A DNA stretch of 64,000 nucleotides from NCBI GenBank assembly GCA_030141605.1, contig JAQGDQ010000128.1, forward strand, positions 124,001 to 188,000. The letters are read 5' to 3'. Shown here in pieces: positions 50,174-62,257 of this stretch. The notes beneath the pieces were generated by a model. The model worked only from the letters and a program-made list of their open reading frames with translations, had not been told where the DNA came from and did not search any database. Origin of the DNA: Tubiluchus corallicola. Its lineage: Eukaryota > Priapulida > Priapulimorpha > Priapulimorphida > Tubiluchidae. The position numbers were made by a program, and so were the translations under genes. Positions within the stretch are counted from its first letter, which is position 1; each line of letters opens with the position of its first letter.

Positions 50174-51910
50174 CAAGGATTTGGCGTATGACATCCGCGG
50201 AACATTAAACTTATCACCTCAAGGTGGAAAAGTTAAAGCATTTTTTCTCACGAAAACGTAACAAGTGAAAATACTGATCCTTAAAAGTAGTGCTGTGCCA
50301 AACTGCATATGAATGTGAAAATAATATAATATGACTACGATAATTGTTCGTGTTACAGTTAATTACAGATGTGCAATACAATGCGTTTTTGAAAGCAGCT
50401 GTGGAGTTTGAACTTCTACTGTGCAATTAAAATCTTTATCACTGCTCTAGTGGAAACATGGTAAAACTTCTCAAGTTAGTGACTCTTGTATCAATTAGCT
50501 GCAGTCATAAAAGTGCCAAAGATCCCTTAAGCGTGTGCCATTTTATTTTAAGCCACTTTATTAGAGAATTTTTTAAACATGGTCAACATAATTATAGGTA
50601 TGTTTCAGAAATATGCTTATAGAAATTACACACACAAATACATAACAGAGATTTTTTTATAAAAGTTTAATAACAAAACAGTCTTGTCTTGCTAATATGA
50701 TACATTAATAATTATTAATTGTTTTGCTTCAGTATTTAGCCTACACTGCGTTTTATCATTAGATTAACATAGATTTGCCCATTAAAGTATTCGTTGTTCA
50801 TTATGTTTTATTTATTCACGTTTAGCCTGCATTTTTCGATTTCGATGTATTCTAGTACATTTTGGAAAATTATTTAACTTATTATTGTCCAACTTAGCAG
50901 TCTATTAGTCTGTTATATTCTATAATTATAATTTTATCCGTATTAGTTGAATTTTTAGTATATAGTTTTCATGTGCAAATTTAAGTTTCCTGTTGTATGG
51001 ATTTTCAGTACTATTTAAAAATGCAGTTTGTTTTCATTTGTTGTACATATTGGTTAGTTTTTTGGCTTGTTGACTGTTTATTTATTTAGAATGCTTGTTT
51101 GTTTCTGTTGATGATAGTTATTATGACAGTGTCAGTGCCTACATCAACTTTCAAAACATTAATTTTAATGTTCTCTGCACTTCTATCATATACTCATCAG
51201 AAGTATTTTTCTGTAGAGTTCTCTATCAACTGACCAGAAATAGCTGACTACAAAAAGAATGCATGCTTAGTGCTAAAATATTTCCTTCCCCTGGTACACG
51301 TGGAAAAAGTGATCTTGAGTTCATTTACAGTTTGACCAGGTCTCAGTCCATGATTTGTTATTTCATTCTTTGCTGCTAGATAATTCTTTGTAAAAATAAT
51401 CTAGTATGTTATATTATTATTGTTTGCAGTTGTTGTTTGCATATTATGTACGATGTTAAGTGAGCATTCAATACAATGTTGTTAGAAGTGTTTGTAAATT
51501 TGTTAACAGTGAACATAAATCATTTCCCATTATTCAAACATTTTCGTTAAACGTTTGCAGCATGCGCATCTGTGTAGTATAATACATGGTTTTAACGCAT
51601 GTTTTGCTATAGAACATTACTCTTAATTAAAGTGAAACAATGTTATCAAAAAAATAATCCTAAAATTTAATGTTTATTTTTTTAGAATTATTTTTGTATT
51701 TTTAAGGAAACATAATTGATATTAAATACACATAATTTATATATGACCGTGTGCTGAAAATAAAATTTTATATAAAAGCTTACATGCTAGCTTGGTTGCA
51801 GCTACATATGTATTTTTTCTGTACCTGAATTTATATACATTAACATTGTACATTTTTGTATAACTTTGATTTGGTTTGATTTGTGAATATGTAATAAAAG
51901 TGAGTTATAT
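50174..51910 (+). other. 3' UTR of the short-tail receptor transcript
   Basis: T-rich DNA with no open frame after the stop at 50173. Two canonical poly(A) signals fit: AATAAA at 51759-51764 and at 51893-51898. The assignment of the full 1.7 kb as UTR is inference. Confidence 0.45.
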
Positions 51911-52273
51911 AATCCATGGTGTTATGCCTATATATGTTTCAACTTTGTTTAAATCTGGAATCACAGTAAATGAGGGACTATTTATGAAATTATTTTTTCA
52001 ATTTTACACTATTGGTTATTTGTCGTTAAGCAACATTAAGCCTAGTCATTAAATGCATAGGTAAGTATAAGGACTCGTGAAGTAATACTCGTTCTGGAAG
52101 ATTTCATTTGTCATATTGCCAATGGATATCTATCTCACTGAGTGAGGATGTACACATGTCTGTTATTTTATCGTTTAATCTTAAGAGACTATCTTTACTA
52201 ACATACAGTGCATTTTTATACTCATTTGCAAAAAGTTGCGAATAAATATTACATATACTACATCTTCGATAAG

Positions 52274-55200
52274 GAGACAGGTTCAGTGAATTGAGTCCCA
52301 CTACAACTACACGCTCAATACATGATATGATACGCGGTGGCCAGGTAAGCTCCAGCTCGGTAAGTTTCAGATCCCTGACCCCACACGAAATACACAAAAT
52401 TCTGCTAGATTGTGACCAATTTTACTTTTTATTTATTTTCAGTTTTAAAGAATTACAAAGGCAACATGAAGAATTCTTCTACCAATTGACTTGCATTACA
52501 ATATTGTACATCTCCAGAACGTTGCACAATAAATATATACCTGAATGTGTACGTTTAATATGTCTAGTACATAATACATACCTGTACTACAGTTCAACCA
52601 ATGTCTAAATCCGTGTGTTCTGCCGTTAATGCATATTTCTGGTTAGACACGTTTTTATTATTTGCAGCACTTTTTGTTTTCTTAATTTGATGTTGAAGTC
52701 ATTACGCCGTATCTCATGTAATAAACAGTTATTTTCTCTGATAAATGAGCATATTCGTAAGCGACCTACGTATGATGCACATGGGAATATTATTATGCTG
52801 GACACGTAATCTTCTTCGGAATAAAGATGAGCGCTAACTTGTTTGTGTTACGTATCTTTTATGTTTATTTGAACTGCAAAGAATACCAATAAAAGCCAGC
52901 GGCTGTAAGTATTACTTTTTGGAAATAGTTCACGTAACATCGTTAATGATATTGTTTAGGCAAGAGCAAATCTAAAAATAATAGTGTCAGTTATGTTCTA
53001 ATGAAAAAAACGTTCTGAGTAATGCGGTGGTCCATGACACAAAAGTCTTGCTTTTGTTTATGATTTACGCACATTCTGTAAATTTCCGTTGCCTTTATCG
53101 CTGACGTCCAATTGTTTACAGAAACTGATATCTCCTTTCGCTAGTTAGACCGGCACCTGCATTTCGCAAACGAGTTGCACAATTCAGAGCTGTTCGACAG
53201 CTCATACGTGAGCACAGCGATAAATATGAAATTTGAATTTTTATCTTAAACTTGCCCAATTTTAGTACAACACACTGAATCTGTTTTAGTAGTGCTGTAC
53301 TTCAACTTTCGTTTTTGCAAACACGTACGACGCGCTCATAGAATGTTTTTGCTGTTGAAAATTGTGTTCGTTTGTAATGTCATCAATAAATGGCCTCGCC
53401 CGCCTTTTGTTAAGATCTTAATCTATTACCTAATTATCAGAAGCGCTTTTGCAATATGACTGATGTTGAAATGTATACTTTTTACCGTACTTGAAAGTGG
53501 AGTAGTGTATGAAAAATCATCTAGTCTGCCTTTATCAATACCTAATACCTAAATGAAGTTGTGATTTGGTTGCCCTCTAATCAAAGCGAAAACCATTTCG
53601 AACCAACCAGTTATTATATTTTAAAAGCTTTTTTATTTGGTGACACTTTTATTCTTGCATTGCTGAAATTTTCAGTAATAGATATTTGGGCTGTTTATGT
53701 TAGCAATTTTGCGATTTTTCTATTACCTTTCTAAATTGCATAAATTGTCAGTATGGCAAATGAAGACGTAATGAAGCGAGATTAAAGGTAAACACTCTAA
53801 TTCAAAAGGATGTTATTAGAAAAGGTAAACTAGTTTTAGCCAGCACGACTCAGCCAGAAAACCAAATCAATCGCCTGCAGCACGCAGCGCGTGACGTCAC
53901 ATATTTACGTTTCTGGAAATCCGGTTGATTTTACTTTCTGTCGGTCTCTCTGCTACCCTAACGCCTTGTAGGAGATAATAAAAAGTGAGCAGAAGCGCAA
54001 AACGCGAGGGAGGTACGGAGGGCCTTGACGTGCTTGATTTAATGTCGCGGTTAAATACTCAAGGTACGAGTTTCTCCAATGATTCAATGCATCAGACTTC
54101 CTGCGAATAATACAATTTGTTTACTATAGTCATTATCTGACTAAAACATCGAAAGGAACGGCGAAATAAATGTGATCTATTTCGATTGATCATCAAAATT
54201 AGTATACAAGTTTAGAGTTTACAACACTTATTACTGGGAATCGTTAAAACAATAATGCTAAGGCATTTTATAACCTGTTTCACAAGTGACTGCGATTTCT
54301 GTACGCTATAATAGTACAAGCAGTGCGTGTTAGCGACATTGTTGCTGAGAACAATCGACATTGAATGAGATCTTCTTCACACAGAACAGTCGTCTTCATT
54401 CTCTCTTTGTTACCCGATTCGATTGTGTTACTTGACCACCTGGTGTAAACGCACCTACACAAAGTCTGCAAGGCGTTCTCATGAGATCTTTGTTAGGAGG
54501 CTGCAAATGTGCATGGAAGTATATGTAATAGACCACTACTAGCAGCAATAGGTGCAGAACACTCAGATGGTGGTTGTAATATTATAATAAACATTAAAGA
54601 AATTACAGATTTCGATGGCAAGTAAAGATTCATCATTGCCACCATTGGAAATAGCTTCCATAGCTATTGTTAGTGGTGTAACTATGATGCTAACCGTGGT
54701 TTTGTTTGTTACCATAATCGTAATTCACAGGAAGTGCAGAAAGGAGGCAACGCGTCCAGAGGCATTTTCTGGTATGTATGTACATGTAAATATTTATATA
54801 CTTAGCTTAGCTCAGCCAAGTCTGCAATTGTTAATAACCACATATGATTTTTTGCGCCAATTCTATTTTTTCCGGCGTATACGTTATTCCTGAAATTCGG
54901 CCGCAGTTTGTTGGATTCTGAGCTAGTTATATATAAGCATGCAAAATAATTAAATATAAAATCACTGTGCATGTACATAATTAAGCTCGTTGTATTCTCA
55001 ATTTGGCTCACCTTTGAAGTGGCTCGCTAACCACTTTGACAATGAAAGTAGCTTATTTCCGAAATTATTAATTCAGATTGAAAAATTTTGCTCCTTTTGC
55101 CGATTATTTAACTTAAGAGCTGAGCATATGTTATGACATTACCTTTAATCCTGTTAGTGCAATTAAATAATTAAAGATACCACTCTATACAGGTACTCCA

Positions 55201-57878
55201 TGATATCGTGAAAGAAACAACTTTTATTTAAAAACTTTAAAACATAAAATCATTAAAACGTGAAACAAACGTTTCGTCTGCACGCTAGCAGTCGTCTTCA
55301 CTGTGATGAGCTTACAAATAGTAAACAGTTTTATGCGCAAAATCTACATGAAGATGACTAATTATTCACATCGAGCGAAAGATGAAGTAAAACAGATCTG
55401 TAGAGAAACAGCTATGCAGTAAAACTATATTTATGTGTTTGAAAACAAAGATATTGTATGTGACACGAATGATACATGGATAAACTTCCTTTTTATTAAC
55501 AGACTGCAGTTATTAGTAGATCTGGCCAGAATGTTAAAATGATTAAAGTCAGCTTTGCGGCCAGACGCGCAAATATAATCATCAATGCTGTATAGATGAG
55601 GATTGAGATTTTTAGTTTCTTGCCACTTTCAGACGAAATACTCAGATGTTCACACATTTTTAAACATTGTACTACAGTAGGCAGCATTGCAGCTGCTAAA
55701 CTATAAACCATGCGAGATTATAAAAAAGTGGGTATTTTGACTTTAAATGGTAAGAAAGAATATAAATTATTGCCAGATTTTAAAATAATGTATAACTGAA
55801 TATGATGGTAAAGTTGCTTAGCCATACGACTCATCTTGTTCTTCACTTGCAACTAGCAGACTGTGTGAGTCAATACATTATTTTTTGAAAGTAGACTGGA
55901 CGATGATTTTTTTTAAAAACGTTATTAGGTTTTTTATGGTTAGGTCAATTAACCACACTGTTAGAAATCCAAAAAAACTTTATTAGTATTAAATTATTCA
56001 TGAAATTTCTGATATGTTAGTAATGTAAGTAATAAAAAGCTGTATGTACTAAAAATCAAATTTAAAAGTTTCCAAAATGCTGCAAGTACCAGTATCAAGA
56101 ACAGAAAAAATTTGTGTGGCTAATACATTAGGTTTGTGTAAGTTTATCAGGTTTAGAACCGTTGGCCATGTGGTTGTAATCCAGGTATTCTGTCTGGTTT
56201 TCCAAAAGTACACAAAACCTGATATACTAGCAAGACCAATTCTTTCTGATCTTGGTACTGTCACTTAAGCTATTTCTAAATTTTTAGTACCTGTTCGTGA
56301 ATCCCTTACCAGTAAGGAATATACTGTTAAAGATTCATTCAGCTTAGTTAGAGAAATTTCATCTTTGAACATTTGCAGTGCACTTGTTATGACCAGTCTC
56401 TTTATTTGCATCCTACTTGATGAACCATCGCTATCTGCTTTCGTTCTCTCTTTAGTAATGCTGATCTTGGGTAATCTTAACTCACGCCAGTTTCGCCATC
56501 TATTGGAGGTTTCTGTAAAAAACGTACATTTTTTTTGCTGAAAAAACTTATTAGGTGTTAAACGGACTCTAATAAGAAATAAAACAGCCAAAATATCGAA
56601 ACGTCCAGAATAAATTTTATGGCTATGTTTACTGCTTCTTTGGTGTTATGAACAAATTCAATGAGCTGAGATGGGTTTACGTCTAGGACGTACTTTTGCT
56701 AAAGTGTTTATGACCTATTATGAAAACATAGCTTAACAATTGTCCTAAAAGTTTAAACCTGTATTCTATAAACGTTATGTAGATGACACTAATTGTTGTT
56801 CAAATCTATGAACCGTATACCTTTGTTTTTAGATTATTTAAACTAGTGTTGCCCTTGCATGAAATTTGGTTTCTGAATTGAAAAACTAATGGTTCTTTAT
56901 GTTTTCTAGATATACTGCTTCATTATGTTCATGATAGAATTTCTACATCTGTCTTTAGAAAAAGTACGCGTTTACAGATCTATTTGCTGATTTTAAATCT
57001 TTCACTTGCAAACAGTTCAAATGCAATCCGGTTCAAACTTTGTACATAGAGCTTTTATGTATATCATATCAGAAATTTTCATGGAGAAGTTAATATTACA
57101 AAACGTTTTTTAGTTTCTAACAGATTTCCAATGTCTTTAATTGACTTACCCATCAAAAATATCTTAATACAGTTTTTTCCAAAAACAAATCACCGTACAA
57201 TCTGTTTCCAAAAAATATTTAACTATATTACAACGATTCATTGGTTACAGCTTAAACTTTATTTATTTGTAGTGGATTTACAAAACAGCCTGCGTCTGAT
57301 ACAGGTATCTCCACGAAGTTGGTTATCAGTCTTTGCAAAGAGAAGAACAAAATCAGTTATTTGATTAAGCAATTTTACCCTCAAATTCGGTTACACATTA
57401 TTTTAAAATCTGGCAATAGCTTAGGTCCTTTCCTTCCATTCAAAGACATAAATACACATTGCTAACCTATGTAGTCGAAATGTTTGTCATGATTTATTAT
57501 TTTCATGTTATACAGTTTTTAATAAAAGTTGTTTCTTTCATGATAAGCATAAAGACATTTGTTCTCTTTATTGAAAACATTGAACATTTCAATTCCGTTT
57601 ATCAAAAGCTTCAAATAGATCATTAGTTTTTTACATATATATTTTTCTCTAAATTTTGAACCCAGTCATTTTATTTTTCAGGTAACCAGTCAAGAAACAG
57701 ACTATTTTCTCGTAGAACAATGTATGCTACCACTGAGTGCCAGAAGACGCTGGCCAGTTTAGATCACGTGGTGGATCATAAAACCGCTCCCATACCTCAC
57801 ATAGATGTTCCAGACATACCTGTTGAGTACGATGACGTGTTTTTTGTTGACAATGAGACCCTTGTCGTGCCAAGCTAG
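52274..57878 (+). CDS. Distal membrane/tail exons: alternative 3' end of the receptor gene, or a separate small membrane protein
   Basis: Exons 52274-52344, 54609-54771 and 57682-57878 (TAG 57876-57878) join in frame. Exon 52274 enters in phase 1, the phase in which receptor exons 3 and 4 both end, so exons 1-4 plus these would make a 277-residue protein. The first exon gives a Thr/Ser/Arg-rich stalk (SELSPTTTTRSIHDM). The second gives one helix (IASIAIVSGVTMMLTVVLF) and a basic stop-transfer (IHRKCRKE). The third gives an acidic tail with IPVEYDD, which fits the TRAF6-binding pattern P-x-E-x-x-(acidic/aromatic). The alternative reading is a separate 117-residue protein starting at ATG 54615 (context TTCGATGG) with its own promoter near 53.9 kb. 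Confidence 0.58.
53892..54063 (+). promoter_or_regulatory. Possible internal promoter with CRE and leader exon
   Basis: A CRE palindrome TGACGTCA (53892-53899) precedes a locally GC-richer stretch that ends in a donor CTCAAG|GTACGA (54063/54064). If spliced to 54609, an ATG at 54042 opens a 12-codon uORF that overlaps the ATG at 54615. Evidence is sequence context only. Confidence 0.28.
55190..55795 (-). mobile_element. Penelope-like element, minus copy: GIY-YIG end and 3' tail
   Basis: Minus-strand reading gives EHLSISSESGKKLK, then after a frame change SIDDYICASGRKADFNHF and NILARSTN..LLIKRKF. This is the C-terminal part of the GIY-YIG endonuclease region of Penelope-like elements (EHL.IS..TGK, SI.DH, F.IL, LIKES). 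The tail with GACGAAACGTTT and AATAAAAGTTGTTTCTTTC ends at 55190. The copy is decayed and lacks the reverse transcriptase. Confidence 0.7.
56060..57560 (+). mobile_element. Penelope-like element, plus copy: decayed reverse transcriptase and 3' tail
   Basis: Frame-shifted reverse transcriptase motifs appear in order: GFPKVHKT (56196-56219), RPILSDLGTVT (to 56268), KEYTVKDSFSLVREISSLN, a decayed MTSLF.ICILLDE block, LG.TFA..F...EN, FKPVFYKRYVDDT (catalytic YVDD, about 56755-56791), and later FPMSLIDLPIKN (57126-57161). The GIY-YIG domain is missing. The tail (57478-57550) shares AATAAAAGTTGTTTCTTTCA with the minus copy, in inverted orientation. Stops and frameshifts show it is inactive. Confidence 0.8.
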
Positions 57879-58661
57879 CAAATACTTGCAGTTGTACTAA
57901 ATAAGTACAGTAGCAGTAAAACACAGCGAGAGTGAACCCCAACACTATAATGTAAAGAACTGCATCAACAATTACTTGAACAATTACTGTTTTCAGCAAG
58001 TTGCTAGCGAACAGATCGGCTAAATTGGCACTGGATGCAGACGGTCATAAAGCGTCTATATAATATTATAGGTTTATGTATTTTTGTGTTTGTTGCTAAA
58101 CTGTTTTATTATTTGATATGGCATAACCTTTTTGTAATTCGTAAATCCAGTTAATACTGTTGCTGTATTTACTATACAAATCATAAAATGAACTGGTACA
58201 AATTAAAGGAGTAATGCGTGTTAACATACAAAAAATAGGGCCCTCACTATAAACAACCACCTGTTAAAAATGGCGTTGATGGTAGGCCTATGATGGTGCT
58301 AATTTATTATTGTTGTTTAATTAGGTAATATTTTGATAACGTTGTGCATGCTGTGTGTTGGCATATAAATCATATTTCGTTTTCTAAGTTTGTTTTCTAG
58401 AAAATGTGTTAGTAGACGAATATAAAGTTTGTTTATTAACATTTACTTTTTGTTGTGTTATAGTTATTGTTATAGACCTAAACTTCAGTATTCCTTTGAA
58501 TGTTATCCACGAAGACATTATACGTGATAGCAGTTCGTGTTCTTATTATTGATGTAGATGCAGTGTAAGCAGGTTCTAAAGTTGGAGTAGCAGGTCCATA
58601 TAGATTCATTACCCGTTTTTACATTAGAGTATGATTCTCTAGCTTACACAGTGCAATTTTG

Positions 58662-58707
58662 TTGTTAAATTACTGTCTTCCCCATTGTTAAATTACTGTC
58701 TTCCCCA
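58662..58707. repeat. Tandem duplication of 23 bp
   Basis: The word TTGTTAAATTACTGTCTTCC occurs twice head to tail with a 23-bp period. Confidence 0.85.
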
Positions 58708-58774
58708 GATGTTAGTTAAAATTCAACGACTAAGAAATTATTTATCTTGAAATTCCGTGTGTAAAATAAATCAT

Positions 58775-58780
58775 ATTTAA
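58775..58780 (+). promoter_or_regulatory. Candidate poly(A) signal for the distal exons
   Basis: First AATAAA after the stop at 57878 (3' UTR about 0.9 kb). A second lies at about 58923. Confidence 0.4.
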
Positions 58781-58789
58781 CAACAAAAT

Positions 58790-61230
58790 TGTAGGCTTGA
58801 GAAACATACTTTACTCTCAGTTTACAGCCCAAGTACAGAAATATGGAAGTTTATGTGTTCTTGTTTTGTATTCAAGCCACAGTGAAGTCTTTATGGAAGT
58901 GCGTAACTTAAAATCGAAACACAATAAAAAAGTTTACAATATGCTTTAGTTTAGATCTCAACAAATAAGACAAACGAACGTTATGTGATTAAAATTCAAA
59001 CGCAGAATGAAAGCAAGACAAAGCCATGTAAAAATGCGTAAAACAATCACAGCATCTCTTATACATGGGCTTATAAATTTTAGCAAAATTAGGCTAAGAT
59101 ACCGATGGCCACAAACGTATTATATGAGATTGGACATTTAGTTCAAGAAAACTGAGAGTTCAGTCAAATAATGCGTCCACAACTGAACTAAATATTGTTG
59201 ACGCTCTGATCAATGCCAATTTCATACTAGGCTAACTTTAATTTCACAACCGTGGTATGTAACTACATTATTTTAGCTACATGATTTTTAGGCTGTATCA
59301 TGAACTGACCTAGATGTGTAGACAATTCACCTTTTCAATGTGGTTCTCCTCAATTCAAAATTACTAAAATGGCATAAATAATATTTATAAGACTGGAAAA
59401 ATCACAGCAGAGCCTGAATCTGTAGTAGCTCAAAAAATAAATTATAACACTTAACCAGTTTGGTTTAAAAAATTAATAATTCTTGAGCTGCTGATTCATG
59501 GCTGGAACGCTGGTGATGTTGTAAACTTGTAACTTCTCTTGTGTGAATTATAGCATTGAATTCTTTTATTTTCTTTCTTTACCCATTTGCTAATGTTAAA
59601 CTGCAGTGCTATCTCATAAGTAATGTGTTGCGGATTGTATTTGATAAATTTACCTAATTTTTTTATAAAATTTTAACGTATGTAATTAATTGTTAGTTTT
59701 GCTGCATAACAAAACAATTCATATAGTCAGTACAATGAAAATTTTTGTTTTCGTCTTATCCAAAGTATTTATCATTAACTCGTAAGCATGATCAACTTTC
59801 GCTCAAAGTTAATATGTCAACTTCTTTTGTTGTTTCTGCAAAATTTATGTTACACCATATTCAATAAACCCGCTCCTATTATAAAATTTTTTATTTTGAG
59901 TTGCAAATGTCATTGTAATTGTATTAATCTTAAAATTTAATGATGTTCCTCCAATTAAACTGTCAAATGTAAACTACATGCCACCAGTGTCCAATGATCA
60001 TTCTCTGTACCCAGTAAAGGGTAGCCTTTCTCTGGCTTTTGTAATTTTTGGCTGTAATCATTCTTCTTGGCCTTATTTATTGAACCTGGTAATAGTTGTT
60101 CTACAGTGCGCAAAAAGAGATAAATAAAAATAACTGAATAAGAATTGACGCGCAACAAAACGTCACAACAAGGAAGTGAAACATATGCTCAGGGGAGACG
60201 TCATTCCTTTGCTTCCCTCACTAGTGTAGAGAGTAATGAATTTTTTACCACATAGCTTTTAATACGTCTCTGTGGTATTTTTGTGCAAAGAGATGATCGA
60301 GAATCACTATAGCATAATTGATGCTCTCATTCTGTAGCAAAACATAGCGTTCCCTTGATATAAACTTTTTTTCAAAATGATTGCATCCACATTCTACACA
60401 ATTTCAAATTTGAAATATTTTTATAGGTAAAACTATCATTTAAAATTAACTTTTTAATTTCGAACGACAAAGAGAGCCCCACAAATTTTTGGTCAGACTC
60501 TGCTACAAGGTAGCACCAATTTCTCTTTTAATAATACATGTAATAACAATTCATCCTAAAAGAATGTTTACCAGTCAAGTTAGGTTGGCTGGTAGCACAA
60601 AAGTGATGAAGAAATTCATGAATTCTTTACTCAAAATACTCAGTTGCTAATTTGTCAGTGTTAATGTTGGAAGATTTCTTTCAAATAGGGGAAGTAGTTA
60701 CGATGTGCGTTTAGCGACCAAAGTTAAATAATGTGGAGCATGGTCAGTAAATGGATATAAGTGACTGCTGGGAAAGTAGATTCAACTAGAGCAGTTTCAT
60801 CTGCTCTAACGTTTTGCATCATCGAGAAAGATGCACAACCAACCGAACGTGAATACAGTTGCTGATCTTGGATGATAATAATAAGATTAACTGGTTAAGA
60901 CATGGAATGACAGAACTGTCATTTAGCATATGGCGTATGGAATCGAAGACTAAAGTCACTGTGTACTTATTGTCGTAGGCTATTGCGTAGGCTGCAGGTT
61001 AATCATATCCACAATGGACTTGTAAACCGTCCTGTCACTTGCCGGCCTTGTGATCCTGCTACTAACAGCTTCACAAAGCTTTCATGGCTTCTCATGTTAG
61101 CAAGATATTGACGAAATCTTCATGACGTCATGCCAGCCTGTTACGCACGCGCCGTGATATTAAATTTTTCTCATCCACCATACTGTTGATTTCTGTCGTG
61201 AAGAATAATAATTGAAAAATCTGTCACATA
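58790..61230. other. Intergenic stretch before the convertase gene
   Basis: No coding region is supported. It contains retroelement copy 2 (59981-60132) and a CRE palindrome at 61123-61130, about 110 bp before the convertase exon. Confidence 0.55.
59981..60132 (+). repeat. Interspersed retroelement 3' end, copy 2
   Basis: Same family as 43281-43470: CCAATGATCATTCTCTGTAC, CCCAGTAAAGGGTAGCC, TATTGAACCTGGTAATAG, then AAAAAGAGATAAATAAAAA. Confidence 0.55.
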
Positions 61231-61236
61231 TTGTAG

Positions 61237-61461
61237 CAAGGAAAAGGACAGAAAAAAGACGACGACTGGGCAGTGCTAGTCCGTAGCATGGCAAAAGGAT
61301 GCCTGGTTTTGTGGACTAATGTGTTTATTTCTTGTATTGTTATTATAAAATGTCATAAAGAAGTCTTCACTAATAGTTTCTTAGTGCAGCTAAACGAAAA
61401 CGGTGGCGACAGGCTCGCCAATGATGTAGCAAAAAGAAATGGATTTATTAATCTAGGACCG
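61237..61461 (+). CDS. Furin/PC-type proprotein convertase, first coding exon
   Basis: The exon lies between acceptor CATATTGTAG (61236) and donor CCG|GTGGGT (61462). ATG 61288-61290 (GTAGCATGG context) gives 58 residues. A signal peptide (CLVLWTNVFISCIVIIKC) is followed by EVFTNSFLVQLNENGGDRLA and then NDVAKRNGFINLGP. This is the start of the subtilisin-like proprotein convertase prodomain (furin: VFTN...G...A..VA..HGF.NLG). The exon ends right after NLG(P), where the family continues with the 'I/V..(D)YYHF' block. It is closer to furin/PC1-type than to PC2 in 'GFINLG'. The pre-exon leader has no other ATG. The catalytic domain must lie beyond 64000; no further exon was found at 61470-64000. 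The enzyme cleaves precursors at Arg/Lys-Arg sites in the secretory pathway. Confidence 0.9.
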
Positions 61462-62153
61462 GTGGGTGTACAGTTTAACATTATTATTAAAATGTCACCA
61501 TAAAACTTGTGTCACATAATATCACGATAGTATATACGATCTAACTGGCATAGTTCTGCACCGTGTTTGTGATGCAGAATACAATATTACTAATAGGTTC
61601 TTGAGTCTTGAATGTTTGCGGGCCTCACGTCTCACTCGGTATTATCATTATTTTTCATTTAGTGCCTTTGTCATAAACGTAAAATACCACTAAGATTTAT
61701 CTTAAACAAAAAATTACGGCAGGATTCTTTGAATGGCTTTAAAAATAATTCATTTGAATGGTTTTAAATACATAAAGCAAAATTAAAAGCAAATGCACTT
61801 GCATTCGTGCACGACTATGGCGAAATGGCACAGCTGCATTGTAGACTTAATTTCCTAAGCACATTATGAAAAATGGAACTCGAACAAGTTTTTTGAAAAA
61901 CGTCGCTTTTTTATCTATTTTGAAGTTTAAAGTTTGTCAGTACACTTCGGGGCACTTAAAACTTATTGCTAAACTCATTACAATATACCAAATATATGAT
62001 TCTTAAATATATACAATATACATTTAGTAAGATATATACAAATGTATTAAATATGCTACAATATATATACTCTAAATAAATATGCATTCAACATATATTC
62101 AATATATACAATATATACATACATATATATATATATATATATATGTATATATG

Positions 62154-62183
62154 TAAACACACACACACATATATATATATTCA

Positions 62184-62227
<44 letters not shown>

Positions 62228-62257
62228 TGAATATATATATATGTGTGTGTGTGTTTA
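62154..62257. repeat. Perfect 104-bp palindrome of (AC)6, (TA)n and (GT)6
   Basis: Centred at 62205/62206: TAAAC(AC)n, TATATATATATTCAATATATACA and then TA repeats, followed by the exact mirror complement. Further (TA)n flanks it from about 62100 to 62270. Confidence 0.92.
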
